Shown here in pieces: positions 1-9,100 of a DNA stretch of 64,000 bases. This stretch comes from RBG-16-66-20 sp036560705 (lineage in GTDB: Bacteria; Pseudomonadota; Gammaproteobacteria; Burkholderiales; SG8-39). The position numbers were made by a program, and so were the translations under genes. Numbering within the stretch: position 1 is the first letter of the stretch; the number at the start of each line of letters is the position of its first letter. The DNA lies in assembly GCA_036560705.1 (NCBI GenBank), contig DATBQR010000107.1:8573-72572 (forward strand), in the 5' to 3' direction. A model generated the notes under the pieces. That model was not told where the DNA came from. It worked only from the letters and a program-made list of their open reading frames with translations, and did no database searches.

Positions 1-389
1 CCCTTGATGCGCAGGCTGGGAATGCCAAACAGCATGCCGGCCGCCGCCGCGATAAATCCCGCAAGCACCAGCACCACCAGGAAGTTGAGCTGCGGCAGGC
101 GCAGCACCAGGTTGTACGCGGCGTAGGCGCCGACCGCCATGAAGGCGGCGTGGCCGATCGATATCTGGCCGCAATAGCCTACCAGCAGGTTCAGGCCGAT
201 GGCGGCGAGCGTGAGGATGAGGAACGGGATCAGGATCGAGAGGAACAGGTAGTCGCTGGCGAGGAACGGCACCGCAGCGAACGCGAACAACAGCAGCCCG
301 AGCATGAAGACGCGGTCCTGCAGGATCGGCAACATCTGCTGGTCCGCTGCGTAGCTGCTCTTGAACTGGCCGTTTTCGCGGTAGAACAT
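1..389 (-). CDS. livM: LIV-type ABC transporter permease LivM, N-terminal part (runs off left edge)
   Basis: This is the second inner-membrane permease of a branched-chain amino acid type (LIV/HAAT) ABC importer. About 129 residues are visible from an ATG at 389; the rest lies beyond base 1. After a short polar N-terminus come hydrophobic segments and the LivM signature GLNLLVGYCGQISIGHAAF, typical of the FecCD/LivM family. It starts 15 bp after the livH stop, in the same operon as livH, livG and the acyl-CoA synthetase. The expected livF ATPase and livK receptor are not visible and may lie to the left. The family is certain. The substrate is not: LIV paralogues also import amides, urea and aromatic acids. 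Confidence 0.9.
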   Translation of the reverse strand, partial: MFYRENGQFKSSYAADQQMLPILQDRVFMLGLLLFAFAAVPFLASDYLFLSILIPFLILTLAAIGLNLLVGYCGQISIGHAAFMAVGAYAAYNLVLRLPQLNFLVVLVLAGFIAAAAGMLFGIPSLRIK

Positions 390-404
390 GGCTGTGGGTC
401 CGGA

Positions 405-1406
405 TCAGACGCGGTCGATGTACTTCTCGCCGAACAGGCCTTCCGGCCGCACCAGCAGGAACAGCAGCGCCAGCACGTAGGCGAACCAGTTCTCGATGCC
501 GCCGCCCGCGAGGTCGAAGGCCTTGACCAGCACCGGCCCGAGAAAGACTTCGGCCATCTTCTCGCCGACGCCGATGATGAGCCCGCCGACGATGGCGCCG
601 GCAATCGAAGTGAAGCCGCCGAGGATCACCACCGGCAGCGCCTTGAGCGCGACCTGCGACAGGGAAAACTGCACGCCCAGCTGCGAACCCCAGATCACGC
701 CGGCGACCAGCGCCACGAATCCGGCGACCGACCAGACGATCACCCAGATGCGGTTGAGCGGGATGCCGATCGACTGCGCCGCCTGGTGGTCGTCGGCCAC
801 CGCGCGCAGCGCGCGGCCGGTGGCGGTCTTCTGGAAAAACAGCACCAGGCCCGCGACCAGCACCGCCGCCACGATCGCCGAAACGAAATCCTCCTTGTTG
901 ACCAGGATGCCGCCCTGGAAAACCTTGTCGAGCACCATGACCGGTTCCTTGGCGATGCCGAGGTCGATCTTGTAGATGTCGCTGCCCCAGACGATCTGGC
1001 CGAAGCCGTCGAGGAAGTAGGTGACGCCAAGCGTCGCCATGAGCAGCGCCACGCCCTCCTGGTTGACGAGCGGGCGCAGCACCAGCCGCTCGATCAGCCA
1101 GGCCAGCGCCACCATGATCGCCATCGCCAGCAGGATCGCCGCCCACAGCGGCATCCGTTCCGCCAGGCGCGCCACCGCGAGCGCCGCGAACAGCACCATC
1201 GTTCCCTGCGCGAAATTGAATACGCCGGAGGCCTTGAAGATGAGCGCGAAACCCAGGGCAACGAGAGAATAGAGCACCCCGGTCATCAGCCCGCCGAGCA
1301 GCACCTCGACATAGAAGCCCGGCGCCGAGGCGCCCGTTGCCAGCGGCAACGCCAGCCCGACCAGCAGCGCGGCGCCCAGGGTGAGGACCGGCCAGTTTTT
1401 TTTCAT
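405..1406 (-). CDS. livH: LIV-type ABC transporter permease LivH
   Basis: Inner-membrane permease of 333 residues, slightly longer than usual because it begins with an extra hydrophobic segment (residues about 5-27). The LivH core starts near residue 35 with LLGGLMTGVLYSLVALGFAL and includes the signature GVFNFAQGTMVL. The C-terminal half carries the conserved LGGFTSIAGAIVGGLIIGVGE loop (first 20 residues LGGFTSIAGAIVGGLIIGVG), where the ATPase docks. It pairs with the LivM permease just downstream and the LivG ATPase upstream. The ATG at 1406 lies 67 bp after the livG stop, and that gap is almost filled by three 21-bp palindromic repeats, which is unusual for a tightly packed operon. Confidence 0.93.
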   Translation of the reverse strand: MKKNWPVLTLGAALLVGLALPLATGASAPGFYVEVLLGGLMTGVLYSLVALGFALIFKASGVFNFAQGTMVLFAALAVARLAERMPLWAAILLAMAIMVALAWLIERLVLRPLVNQEGVALLMATLGVTYFLDGFGQIVWGSDIYKIDLGIAKEPVMVLDKVFQGGILVNKEDFVSAIVAAVLVAGLVLFFQKTATGRALRAVADDHQAAQSIGIPLNRIWVIVWSVAGFVALVAGVIWGSQLGVQFSLSQVALKALPVVILGGFTSIAGAIVGGLIIGVGEKMAEVFLGPVLVKAFDLAGGGIENWFAYVLALLFLLVRPEGLFGEKYIDRV

Positions 1407-1410
1407 TGCC

Positions 1411-1473
1411 TCAACGCACGAGTGCGTTCCATCAACGCACTAGTGCGTTCCATCAACGCACGAGTGCGTTCCA
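1411..1473. repeat. Three tandem 21-bp palindromic repeats between livG and livH
   Basis: Units lie at 1411-1431, 1432-1452 and 1453-1473 with no spacer. Each contains a 16-bp palindrome; the middle unit is perfect (AACGCACTAGTGCGTT) and the outer two differ by one central base (AACGCACGAGTGCGTT). The array ends exactly one base before the livG stop codon (1474-1476). The RNA could form three small hairpins in a row between livG and livH, or the DNA could bind a dimeric regulator at three sites one 21-bp step (two helical turns) apart. Confidence 0.95.
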
Positions 1474-2274
1474 CTAGTGACTCACCCCGAGGTAGGCGTC
1501 GATCACCGCCTGACTGCTGCGCACCTCGTTCGGCGTGCCATCGCCGATTTTCCTGCCGTAGTCCAGCACCACGACGCGGTCGGAGATGTCCATCACCACG
1601 CTCATGTCGTGTTCGATCAGCACGATGGTCGTGCCGAAATGGTCATTCACGTCGAGGACGAAGCGGCACATGTCCTGCTTTTCCTCCACGTTCATGCCGG
1701 CCATGGGTTCATCCAGCAGCAGGATGCGCGGTTCCATCGCCAGCGCGCGGGCAAGATCGACCCGCTTCTGCAGGCCGTAGGGCAGGCGGCCCACGGGCGT
1801 CTTCCGGTAAGCCTGGATCTCGAGGAAATCGATGATGCCCTCGACCACCTCGCGCTGCGCGATCTCCTCGCGCAGCGCAGGGCCCAGGCGCAGCGCCTGC
1901 AGCAGGATATTGGTGTGCATCTTCAGGTTGCGCCCGGCCATGATGTTGTCGAGCACCGTCATGCCCTTGAAGAGGGCCAGGTTCTGGAAAGTGCGCGCGA
2001 TGCCGCTCACCGCCACCTCGTGCGGATCCATGTCGCGATACTCGCGGCCGAGATAACGGATGGTCCCCTGCTGGGGATGGTAGACGCCGTTGATGACGTT
2101 CAGCATCGAGCTCTTGCCGGCGCCATTGGGTCCGATGATGGCCCGCACCTCGTGCTCGCGCACGTCGAACGACACGTCCCGCAACGCCTGGACGCCGCCG
2201 AAGGCGAGCGACACGCCATCCAGCGCGAGGATGACCTCGCCGAGGCGGCCTGCGCGCCCGTCCGCCTTCGTCAT
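1474..2274 (-). CDS. livG: LIV-type ABC transporter ATPase LivG
   Basis: Cytoplasmic ATPase of 266 residues that drives the LIV-type importer. Visible motifs are Walker A GPNGAGKSS, the LivG hallmark GIARTFQNLALF, a degenerate signature region LPYGLQKRVDLARAL in place of the canonical LSGGQ, Walker B ILLLDEPMAGM, and switch histidine LIEHDMSVV. The start was placed at the ATG at 2274, two bases after the acyl-CoA synthetase stop. The open frame runs further upstream, but that part overlaps the synthetase and has no ABC homology. Translational coupling to the synthetase gene is likely. The tail YLGVSH ends at the repeat array. Confidence 0.95.
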   Translation of the reverse strand: MTKADGRAGRLGEVILALDGVSLAFGGVQALRDVSFDVREHEVRAIIGPNGAGKSSMLNVINGVYHPQQGTIRYLGREYRDMDPHEVAVSGIARTFQNLALFKGMTVLDNIMAGRNLKMHTNILLQALRLGPALREEIAQREVVEGIIDFLEIQAYRKTPVGRLPYGLQKRVDLARALAMEPRILLLDEPMAGMNVEEKQDMCRFVLDVNDHFGTTIVLIEHDMSVVMDISDRVVVLDYGRKIGDGTPNEVRSSQAVIDAYLGVSH

Positions 2275-2276
2275 CT

Positions 2277-4235
2277 TCAGGCGGCCTTCCTCGCCGCCGC
2301 CGGGGGAAAGGTCCTGGCGTCGCGGATCTTGAGGTCGGCCGAAATGGAGCCGGTGCGGCCGTCCTCGTAGCGCACCTGCGCCTCGACGTGCACCACCGGC
2401 TTGCCGGCGTACATGGCGTCCACCAGCGCAGCGTACTTTTCCGCGACGTGGAGGCGGCGAACCTTGCTGGTGCGCGTCAGCTCGCCGTCGTCCGCCTCGA
2501 GCTGCTTGTGCAGGATGAGGAAGCGGTGGATCTGCGAGCCCGCGATCTCCGGTTCCGCGGCGAGATCGGCGTTGACCTGCTCGATGCACTCGCGCATCAG
2601 GCCGTAGACCTCGTCGCGCGAGGCGAGATCGACGTATCCCGAGTACGGCATGCCGCGCTTCTCCGCCCAGTTGCCGACTGCCTCCATGTCCATGTTGATG
2701 AAGGCGCAGACCCGGTCGCGGCCGTGCCCGAACGCCACCGCCTCCTTGATGAACGGGAAGAACTTGAGCTTGTTCTCGAGGTACTTGGGCGCGAACAGCG
2801 AGCCGTCGGCAAGCTTGCCGACGTCCTTGACCCGGTCGATGATCTTGACGTGTCCGTCGGCGTCGAAGTAGCCGGCGTCCCCGGTGTGGAACCAGCCTTG
2901 CGCGTCCTTCGAGTCCGCGGTCGCCTGCGGATTCTTGTAGTACTCCTTGAACAGTCCCGGCGAGCGGATGAGCAGTTCCCGTTCCGGCGTGAAGGAGAGT
3001 TCCACTCCTTTGACCGCCGGCCCGACGGTGTCCGCCTTCACCTGGCCGTTCGGCTGCACGCAGACGAAAACGCTGGTCTCGGTCGAGCCGTAGAGCTGCT
3101 TCAGGTTGATGCCGAGCGAACGGTAGAAGCGGAACAGGTCCGGTCCGATCGCCTCGCCCGCGGTATAGGCGATGCGCACGCGGCTCATGCCGAGCACGTT
3201 CCTGAGCGGCCCGTAGACCATCGCGTCGCCGAGCCGGTACAGCAGCCAGTCGAGGGCGCCCACGTCCTTGCCGTCCAGGATCGCCCCGCCGACGCGGCGG
3301 GCGACCCCCATGAAGTAGCGGTAGAGCGCGCGTTTGGGCGCGCTCGCATCCTCCATGCGGATCGACACCTGGGTGAGCAGGGCTTCGAACACCCGCGGCG
3401 GCGCGAAGTAGTAAGTCGGGCCGATGTCGCGCATGTCGCTCATCACCGTCTCGGCCGACTCCGGGCAGCAGATGCAGTAGCCGGTGACGAAGGGCTGCGC
3501 ATAGGAAAAGATGTTCTGGCCGATCCAGGCCGGCGGCAGGTAGGCGAGCACCACGTCCGCATCGTTCAGGCCCTCCATCTCCGCGGCCGCCCGGGCGCGG
3601 TCGATCAGGCTGTGATGAGTGAGCACCACGCCCTTCGCCGTGCCCGTGGTGCCCGAGGTGAAGAACATCGCCGCCGTGTCCGGCCCGGCGCCCCTGGCGA
3701 TCTCGGCCTCGAGGAACGCCGGATCGTGCCGCTGCGCTTCGGCGCCGAGTTCGAGCAGCCTGTCGCAGCTCATCAGCTGCGGCTGGTCGTAATGGCGCAG
3801 GCCGCGCGGCTCATCGTAGTAGATGTGCGCGAGGGTCGGGCACTGCGGCAGGATCTCGAGCAGCTTGTCGACCTGCTCCTGGTCTTCCGCCAGCGCGTGC
3901 GTGATCGCCGCATTCTGGATCGGGAACGCCATCTCGGCGGCCACCGCGTCCTGGTAAAGCGGCACCGGAATGCCGCCCAGGCATTGCGCCGCGCACATCG
4001 CCGCGTAGACCCGCGGGCGGTTGTCCCCGACGATCGCCAGGTGATCGCCGCGCCTGAATCCCTGCGCCGCCAGGCCGCAGGCGAGCAGGCACACCTCCTC
4101 CGCGAATCGCCGCCAGCTCCAGGTCTGCCAGACGCCGAGATCCTTTTCGCGGATCGCCGGGCGCTCGGCACGCGCGCGGGCGTGGTGCATCAGCAGTTTC
4201 GGAAACGTATCCAGCCCGGCTAGACTTTCGGCCAT
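2277..4235 (-). CDS. AMP-dependent acyl-CoA synthetase (long-chain fatty acid-CoA ligase type)
   Basis: Adenylate-forming enzyme of 652 residues that activates a carboxylic acid with ATP and joins it to CoA. The phosphate-binding motif TSGTTGTAKGVVLTH is near residue 195, the YGSTET motif near 385, and the hinge region GWFHTGDAGYFDADGHVKII near 445. The length and the C-terminal region resemble the FadD15/long-chain branch rather than acetyl-CoA synthetase. It begins at ATG 4235 behind a good Shine-Dalgarno (GAGGAGGG on the minus strand). It is the first gene of the operon with livG-livH-livM, so the transporter may import the acid that this enzyme activates. The exact substrate cannot be read from sequence. 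Confidence 0.92.
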   Translation of the reverse strand: MAESLAGLDTFPKLLMHHARARAERPAIREKDLGVWQTWSWRRFAEEVCLLACGLAAQGFRRGDHLAIVGDNRPRVYAAMCAAQCLGGIPVPLYQDAVAAEMAFPIQNAAITHALAEDQEQVDKLLEILPQCPTLAHIYYDEPRGLRHYDQPQLMSCDRLLELGAEAQRHDPAFLEAEIARGAGPDTAAMFFTSGTTGTAKGVVLTHHSLIDRARAAAEMEGLNDADVVLAYLPPAWIGQNIFSYAQPFVTGYCICCPESAETVMSDMRDIGPTYYFAPPRVFEALLTQVSIRMEDASAPKRALYRYFMGVARRVGGAILDGKDVGALDWLLYRLGDAMVYGPLRNVLGMSRVRIAYTAGEAIGPDLFRFYRSLGINLKQLYGSTETSVFVCVQPNGQVKADTVGPAVKGVELSFTPERELLIRSPGLFKEYYKNPQATADSKDAQGWFHTGDAGYFDADGHVKIIDRVKDVGKLADGSLFAPKYLENKLKFFPFIKEAVAFGHGRDRVCAFINMDMEAVGNWAEKRGMPYSGYVDLASRDEVYGLMRECIEQVNADLAAEPEIAGSQIHRFLILHKQLEADDGELTRTSKVRRLHVAEKYAALVDAMYAGKPVVHVEAQVRYEDGRTGSISADLKIRDARTFPPAAARKAA

Positions 4236-4299
4236 CGCACCCTCCTCAGGGACGAACAGATTTTATAATGCGAAACGCCAATTTTGTACTGGAAGATAA
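4236..4299. promoter_or_regulatory. Divergent promoter region, acyl-CoA synthetase operon / hydrolase-Bug operon
   Basis: This 64-bp gap separates two head-to-head operons. A perfect -10 hexamer TATAAT lies at 4264-4269 on the plus strand, 31 bp before the hydrolase ATG; no good -35 box is seen at the right distance. The same AT-rich patch reads ATTATAAAA on the minus strand and may serve the synthetase operon too. The synthetase Shine-Dalgarno occupies about 4240-4247. Confidence 0.5.
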
Positions 4300-5196
4300 A
4301 TGACCGGGACCGAGCATTGGACGGAAAAAGCCGGAATCCGGCTGTTCCTGTGGCGCAAGCCGCCGGCCGCCGGGTCTTCCACGAAGGGCACGGTCCTGTT
4401 CGTGCACGGCTCATCGATGGCCTCGCAACCCACATTCGACCTGCAGGTGCCCGGCCGACCCGACTCGTCGGTCATGGACTGGTTCGCGGCGCGCGGCTAC
4501 GACTGCTGGTGCCTCGACAACGAAGGCTACGGGCGCTCGGACAAGGCTCGCCCCATCAACTTCGACATTTCAAACGGCGCCGATGATCTGGACGCCGCAA
4601 GCCGGTACGTCCTCAAGACGGCGGCAGCGGAAAAACTCCTGGTCTACGGCATCTCCTCCGGCGCCTTGAAGGTCGCGCTCTTCGCCGAGCGGCACCCGGA
4701 ACGCGTCGCGCGCCTCGCGCTCGATGCCTTCGTCTGGACTGGAGAGGGCAGCCCGACGCTCGCGGAACGGAAGAAAAGGCTGCCTGAGTTCAAGGCAAAG
4801 AACCGTCGCCCCATCGACCGGGCTTTCGTGCAGAGCATTTTCGCGCGCGATCATCCCGGCACCGCCGACGAGGCCACCGTGCAGGCCTTCGCCGACGCCA
4901 TCCTCGCGCTTGACGATTCGGTACCGACCGGGACCTATGTGGACATGTGCTCGAAGCTGCCTCTGGTGAACCCCTCGAAGCTCGTCGTGCCTACGATTGT
5001 CATGCGCGGCCAATGGGACGGCATCGCGGGCGTGGACGATCTGATCGAGTTCTTCAAGCGCCTGCCGAATCCGGACAAGCAATTCTGCGTCATGCCGGGC
5101 ATCTCGCACGCCAGCTTTCAGCAGAAGAACTACCTGATGGTCTACCACATCCTGCATTCGTTCTTCAGCCAACCCACACCGGTCTTTCGCGGATGA
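4300..5196 (+). CDS. Alpha/beta hydrolase
   Basis: Soluble alpha/beta hydrolase of 298 residues without a clear signal peptide. The oxyanion loop is FVHGSSMAS (about residues 36-44), the nucleophile elbow is YGISSGAL with serine near residue 117, the acid is probably the Asp in RGQWDG, and the histidine is in PGISHASF near the C-terminus. The substrate is unknown; an ester or lactone is the general expectation. The stop overlaps the start of the Bug receptor gene (ATGA at 5193-5196), so the two proteins are translationally coupled and probably serve the same compound. The ATG at 4300 follows GGAAG at a reasonable distance. Confidence 0.88.
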   Translation: MTGTEHWTEKAGIRLFLWRKPPAAGSSTKGTVLFVHGSSMASQPTFDLQVPGRPDSSVMDWFAARGYDCWCLDNEGYGRSDKARPINFDISNGADDLDAASRYVLKTAAAEKLLVYGISSGALKVALFAERHPERVARLALDAFVWTGEGSPTLAERKKRLPEFKAKNRRPIDRAFVQSIFARDHPGTADEATVQAFADAILALDDSVPTGTYVDMCSKLPLVNPSKLVVPTIVMRGQWDGIAGVDDLIEFFKRLPNPDKQFCVMPGISHASFQQKNYLMVYHILHSFFSQPTPVFRG

Positions 5197-6152
5197 GGCT
5201 AGTCGGCGCTTTCGTTTTCCTCTGCGTTTTCCTGGCCGATGGCTTCGCGCAGTCTTACCCGTCGCGCCCGATCCGCATGGTGGTGCCGCTCTCGCCGGGC
5301 GGGTTCGCCGATGTTCCGGCGCGCATGCTCGCGCCTCGCCTCGCGGCGGGCCTCGGCCGCCCCGTCATCGTCGAAAACCGGCCCGGCGCCGGCGGCACGA
5401 TCGGCGCGGACTCTGTCGCCAAGAGTGCCCCGGACGGACATACGCTGCTGTTGACCGGAACACCCCACGTCATCGGCCCCTGGCTCTACAGGAATCTGCC
5501 GTACGATACCCTCAGGGATTTCGCGCCGGTCGCGCTCGTCGCCTCCGGTCCCTACGTGCTGGTGGTGAATCCGGCGCAATTGCCCGTTGCCTCGGTGCGC
5601 GAGCTGATCGCCGCGGCAAAGGCGAGTCCCGGCAGAATCGATTTCGCCAGTTCGGGCAACGGCAGCGCGCAGCATCTGGTGGGTGCGCTGTTCAACCGGA
5701 TGGCCGGCGTCGAGTTGAACCACGTGCCGTACAAGGGCAGCGGCCCGGCGATGCAGGACCTGATTGCCGGACAGGTGAAAGTTACCTTCGCGGGGATTCC
5801 CAACGTACTGCCCCAGGTGAAAGCCGGGCGCCTGCGCGCACTCGCGGTGACCACCCCCGGACGCTGGAGCGAACTGCCCGACGTGCCGACGCTGTCCGAG
5901 GCGGGCGTGCCCGGCTACGAAGCGACACTGTGGCTCAACCTCGCCGCGCCCGCGGGCACGTCGCAGCAGATCGTGCAGCGCCTTTATGCGGAGACGGCCA
6001 AGGCGCTGCAGGATCCGGAACTGCAATCGGGTTTTCGCGCCGCCGGAGTGGAAGCCCACGTGCTCGCCCCGAAGGAACTGGCCGCGTTCATGCGGGCCGA
6101 GTACGAGAAATGGGGTAAGGTCGTGCGCGAAACCGGCGCCACGGTGAACTGA
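5193..6152 (+). CDS. Bug-family (TctC-type) periplasmic solute-binding protein
   Basis: Periplasmic receptor of 319 residues from the tripartite tricarboxylate transporter (Bug/TctC) family. The signal peptide is MRLVGAFVFLCVFLADGFAQ, followed by the mature start SYPSRPIRMVVP. Family motifs include ENRPGAGGTIGAD, FASSGNGSAQHLVG and NHVPYKGSGPAMQDL. The start at 5193 overlaps the hydrolase stop and gives a proper signal peptide; the open frame upstream lies antiparallel to no signal and was discarded. No tctA/tctB membrane genes are nearby, so it is an orphan receptor, which is common in Burkholderiales-like genomes. It is convergent with icmF, four bases apart. The ligand is probably a carboxylate. 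Confidence 0.93.
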   Translation: MRLVGAFVFLCVFLADGFAQSYPSRPIRMVVPLSPGGFADVPARMLAPRLAAGLGRPVIVENRPGAGGTIGADSVAKSAPDGHTLLLTGTPHVIGPWLYRNLPYDTLRDFAPVALVASGPYVLVVNPAQLPVASVRELIAAAKASPGRIDFASSGNGSAQHLVGALFNRMAGVELNHVPYKGSGPAMQDLIAGQVKVTFAGIPNVLPQVKAGRLRALAVTTPGRWSELPDVPTLSEAGVPGYEATLWLNLAAPAGTSQQIVQRLYAETAKALQDPELQSGFRAAGVEAHVLAPKELAAFMRAEYEKWGKVVRETGATVN

Positions 6153-6156
6153 GCGC

Positions 6157-9100
6157 CTACATGCTTCGGCGGTACTGGCCGCCGACATCGAAAAGCGCGT
6201 GCGTGATCTGCCCGAGCGAGCAGACGCGCACCGCCTCCATCAGCACCGAGAACACGTTGTCGTTACGCACCACCGCCTGGCGCAGGCGTTCGAGCATGGC
6301 GGCCGACTCCGCTGAATGCTCCCGGTGGAAATCGCGCAGGCGCTTCAGCTGCGACTGCTTTTCGTCCTCGCTCGAGCGGATCAGTTCGATCTTCTGCGGC
6401 GTCGGGTCGGCGTTCGGGTTGCGGTAGGCGTTGACGCCGACGATCGGATAGGAGCCGTCGTGCTTCTTGTGCTCGTAGTACATCGACTCTTCCTGGATCT
6501 TGCCGCGCTGGTAGCCGGTTTCCATCGCCCCCAGCACCCCGCCGCGCCCGCTGATCGCCTCGAACTCCTTCAGCACCGCCTCCTCGACCAGGTCGGTGAG
6601 CTCGTCGATGATGAACGAGCCCTGGTTGGAGTTCTCGTTCTTGCCCAGGCCCCACTCCTTGTTGATGATCAGCTGGATCGCCATCGCGCGGCGCACCGAT
6701 TCCTCGGTCGGCGTGGTGATCGCCTCGTCGTAGGCGTTGGTATGCAGCGAATTGGTGTTATCGTAAGTCGATATCAGCGCCTGCAGCGTGGTGCGGATGT
6801 CGTTGAAGGCGATTTCCTGCGCGTGCAGCGAGCGGCCGCTGGTCTGCGAGTGGAATTTCAGCTTCTGGCTGCGGTCGTTGGCGCCGTAGCGGTTCTTCAT
6901 CGCCACCGCCCAGATGCGCCGCGCCACGCGTCCGAGCACCGCGTACTCCGGATCCATGCCGTAGCTGAAGAAGAAGGACAGGTTGGGCGCAAAGTCGTCG
7001 ATGTTCATGCCGCGCGCTAGGTAGGCCTCGACGAAGGTGAAGCCGTTGGCGAGCGTGAAGGCGAGCTGGCTGACCGGGTTCGCGCCGGCTTCGGCGATGT
7101 GATAGCCGGAGATGGACACCGAGTAGAAATTCCTGACGTCGTGCTGGATGAAGTACTGCTGGATGTCGCCCATCACCTTGAGCGAGAACTCGGTGGAGAA
7201 GATGCAGGTGTTCTGGCCCTGGTCTTCCTTGAGGATGTCGGCCTGGACGGTGCCGCGGACGGCGGAAAGGGTTTTTTCTTTTAGTTCTTGGAATTCCTTT
7301 TCGGTGGGGTTTTTATTCTTGTCAGCTTTGAATTTCTCCACCTGCTGATCAATGGCGGTATTGAAAAACATGGCGAGGATCGTCGGCGCCGGGCCGTTGA
7401 TGGTCATCGACACGCTGGTGGCCGGGTCGCACAGGTCGAAGCCGGAATAGAGAACTTTCATGTCCTCCAGCGTGGCGATGGAAACGCCCGAGTTGCCGAC
7501 CTTGCCGTAGATGTCGGGCCGCTCGTCCGGATCGAAGCCGTACAGCGTCACCGAGTCGAAGGCCGTCGACAGGCGCTTCGCCGGCAGGTCCTTCGACAGC
7601 AGGTGGAAGCGCCGGTTGGTGCGGAACGGATCGCCCTCGCCCGCGAACATACGCGTCGGATCCTCGTTTTCGCGCTTGAAGGAGAACACGCCCGAGGTGA
7701 AGGGGAACTCGCCCGGCACGTTCTCCCGCAGCTGCCACTTCAGGATCTCGCCGTGGTCCTCGTACCTGGGCAGCGCGACCTTCCTTACCTGGGTGCCTGA
7801 CAGCGAAGTGGTTGTAAGCCGGGTGCGGATCTCCTTGCCGCGCACCTTCACCACGTACTCGTCGCCCGAATAGGCGGCGACCGTCTTCGGCCAGTCCTGC
7901 AGCAACTTCCTGGAATGACCATCCAGTGCGGCGGTCTTCTGCTCGGCCAGCACGTCGATTTCCTGCGGCGCGGCCTTGCCGAGCATTTCCCTGGCGGCAG
8001 CCAGCTGCTGCCGTTCGCGCGCAATGCGCGCCTGCGACGCCGAATGCAGGTGATAGCCGCGCACGCTATCGGCGATCTCGGCGAGATAGCGCGCGCGTCC
8101 GGCCGGCAGCACGACCTGCACCTTGGACGACAGCTTGCCTTTCACCACGGGTAATTTCCCGGCGCCCAGCTGCAGGCCCTTTTCCTTGAGTTTCTCCGCC
8201 ACGCCCTGGTAGAGCGCAGTGACGCCGTCGTCGTTGAAGCGCGAAGCGATGGTGCCGTACACCGGCATCTGTTCCGGGCCCTGCGCGAAGGTCTCGCGGT
8301 TGCGCTGCATCTGCTTGCGCACGTCACGCAGCGCGTCCTCGGCGCCGCGCCGGTCGAACTTGTTGATGGCGACGAAATCGGCGAAGTCGAGCATGTCGAT
8401 CTTCTCCAGCTGGCTGGCGGCGCCGAACTCGGGCGTCATCACGTACAGCGAGCAGTCGACAAGCTTGACGATCGCCGCGTCGCCCTGGCCGATGCCCGAA
8501 GTTTCGACGATCACCAGGTCGAAGCCGGCGGCGCGGCAGGCCGCGATCGCCTCGGGCAGGCAGGCGGCGATTTCGGCGCCCGAGGCACGCGTCGCAAGCG
8601 AGCGCATGAACACCTTGTCGCCATGGATCGCGTTCATGCGGATGCGATCGCCGAGCAGCGCGCCGCCGGTCTTGCGCCGCGAAGGATCCACCGCGAGGAC
8701 GGCGATTTTCAGCCGGTCCCCCTGGTCGAGCCGCAGCCGGCGCACCAGTTCGTCGGTCAGCGAACTCTTGCCCGAGCCGCCGGTGCCAGTGACGCCGAGA
8801 ACGGGGGCCTTTTGTTTTTCTGCCCTTCCCAGAAGATTCTTCTTCAATTCGGAACTGCAAGAACCAAGTTCCAATGAAGTGATAACCCGGGCAAGACCCC
8901 GAAAATCTCCCTGCTTCAGTTCCGCCGGTGGCTGCTCGACCGGATTGAAGTCGCAGCGCGCCAGCATGTCGTTGATCATTCCCTGCAGGCCCATCTTCTG
9001 CCCGTCTTCGGGCGTATAGATGCGCGCTACGCCATAGTCCTGCAATTCCCTGATCTCCGCCGCCACGATGACGCCGCCGCCACCGCCGAACACGCGGATG

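Noticed and set aside
1411..1473. Tandem repeats considered as a CRISPR array
   Set aside because: The units are contiguous without spacers, only three in number, and no cas genes are near.
4947..5192. N-terminal extension of the Bug receptor frame
   Set aside because: It overlaps the hydrolase in another frame and would destroy the signal peptide that begins at 5193.
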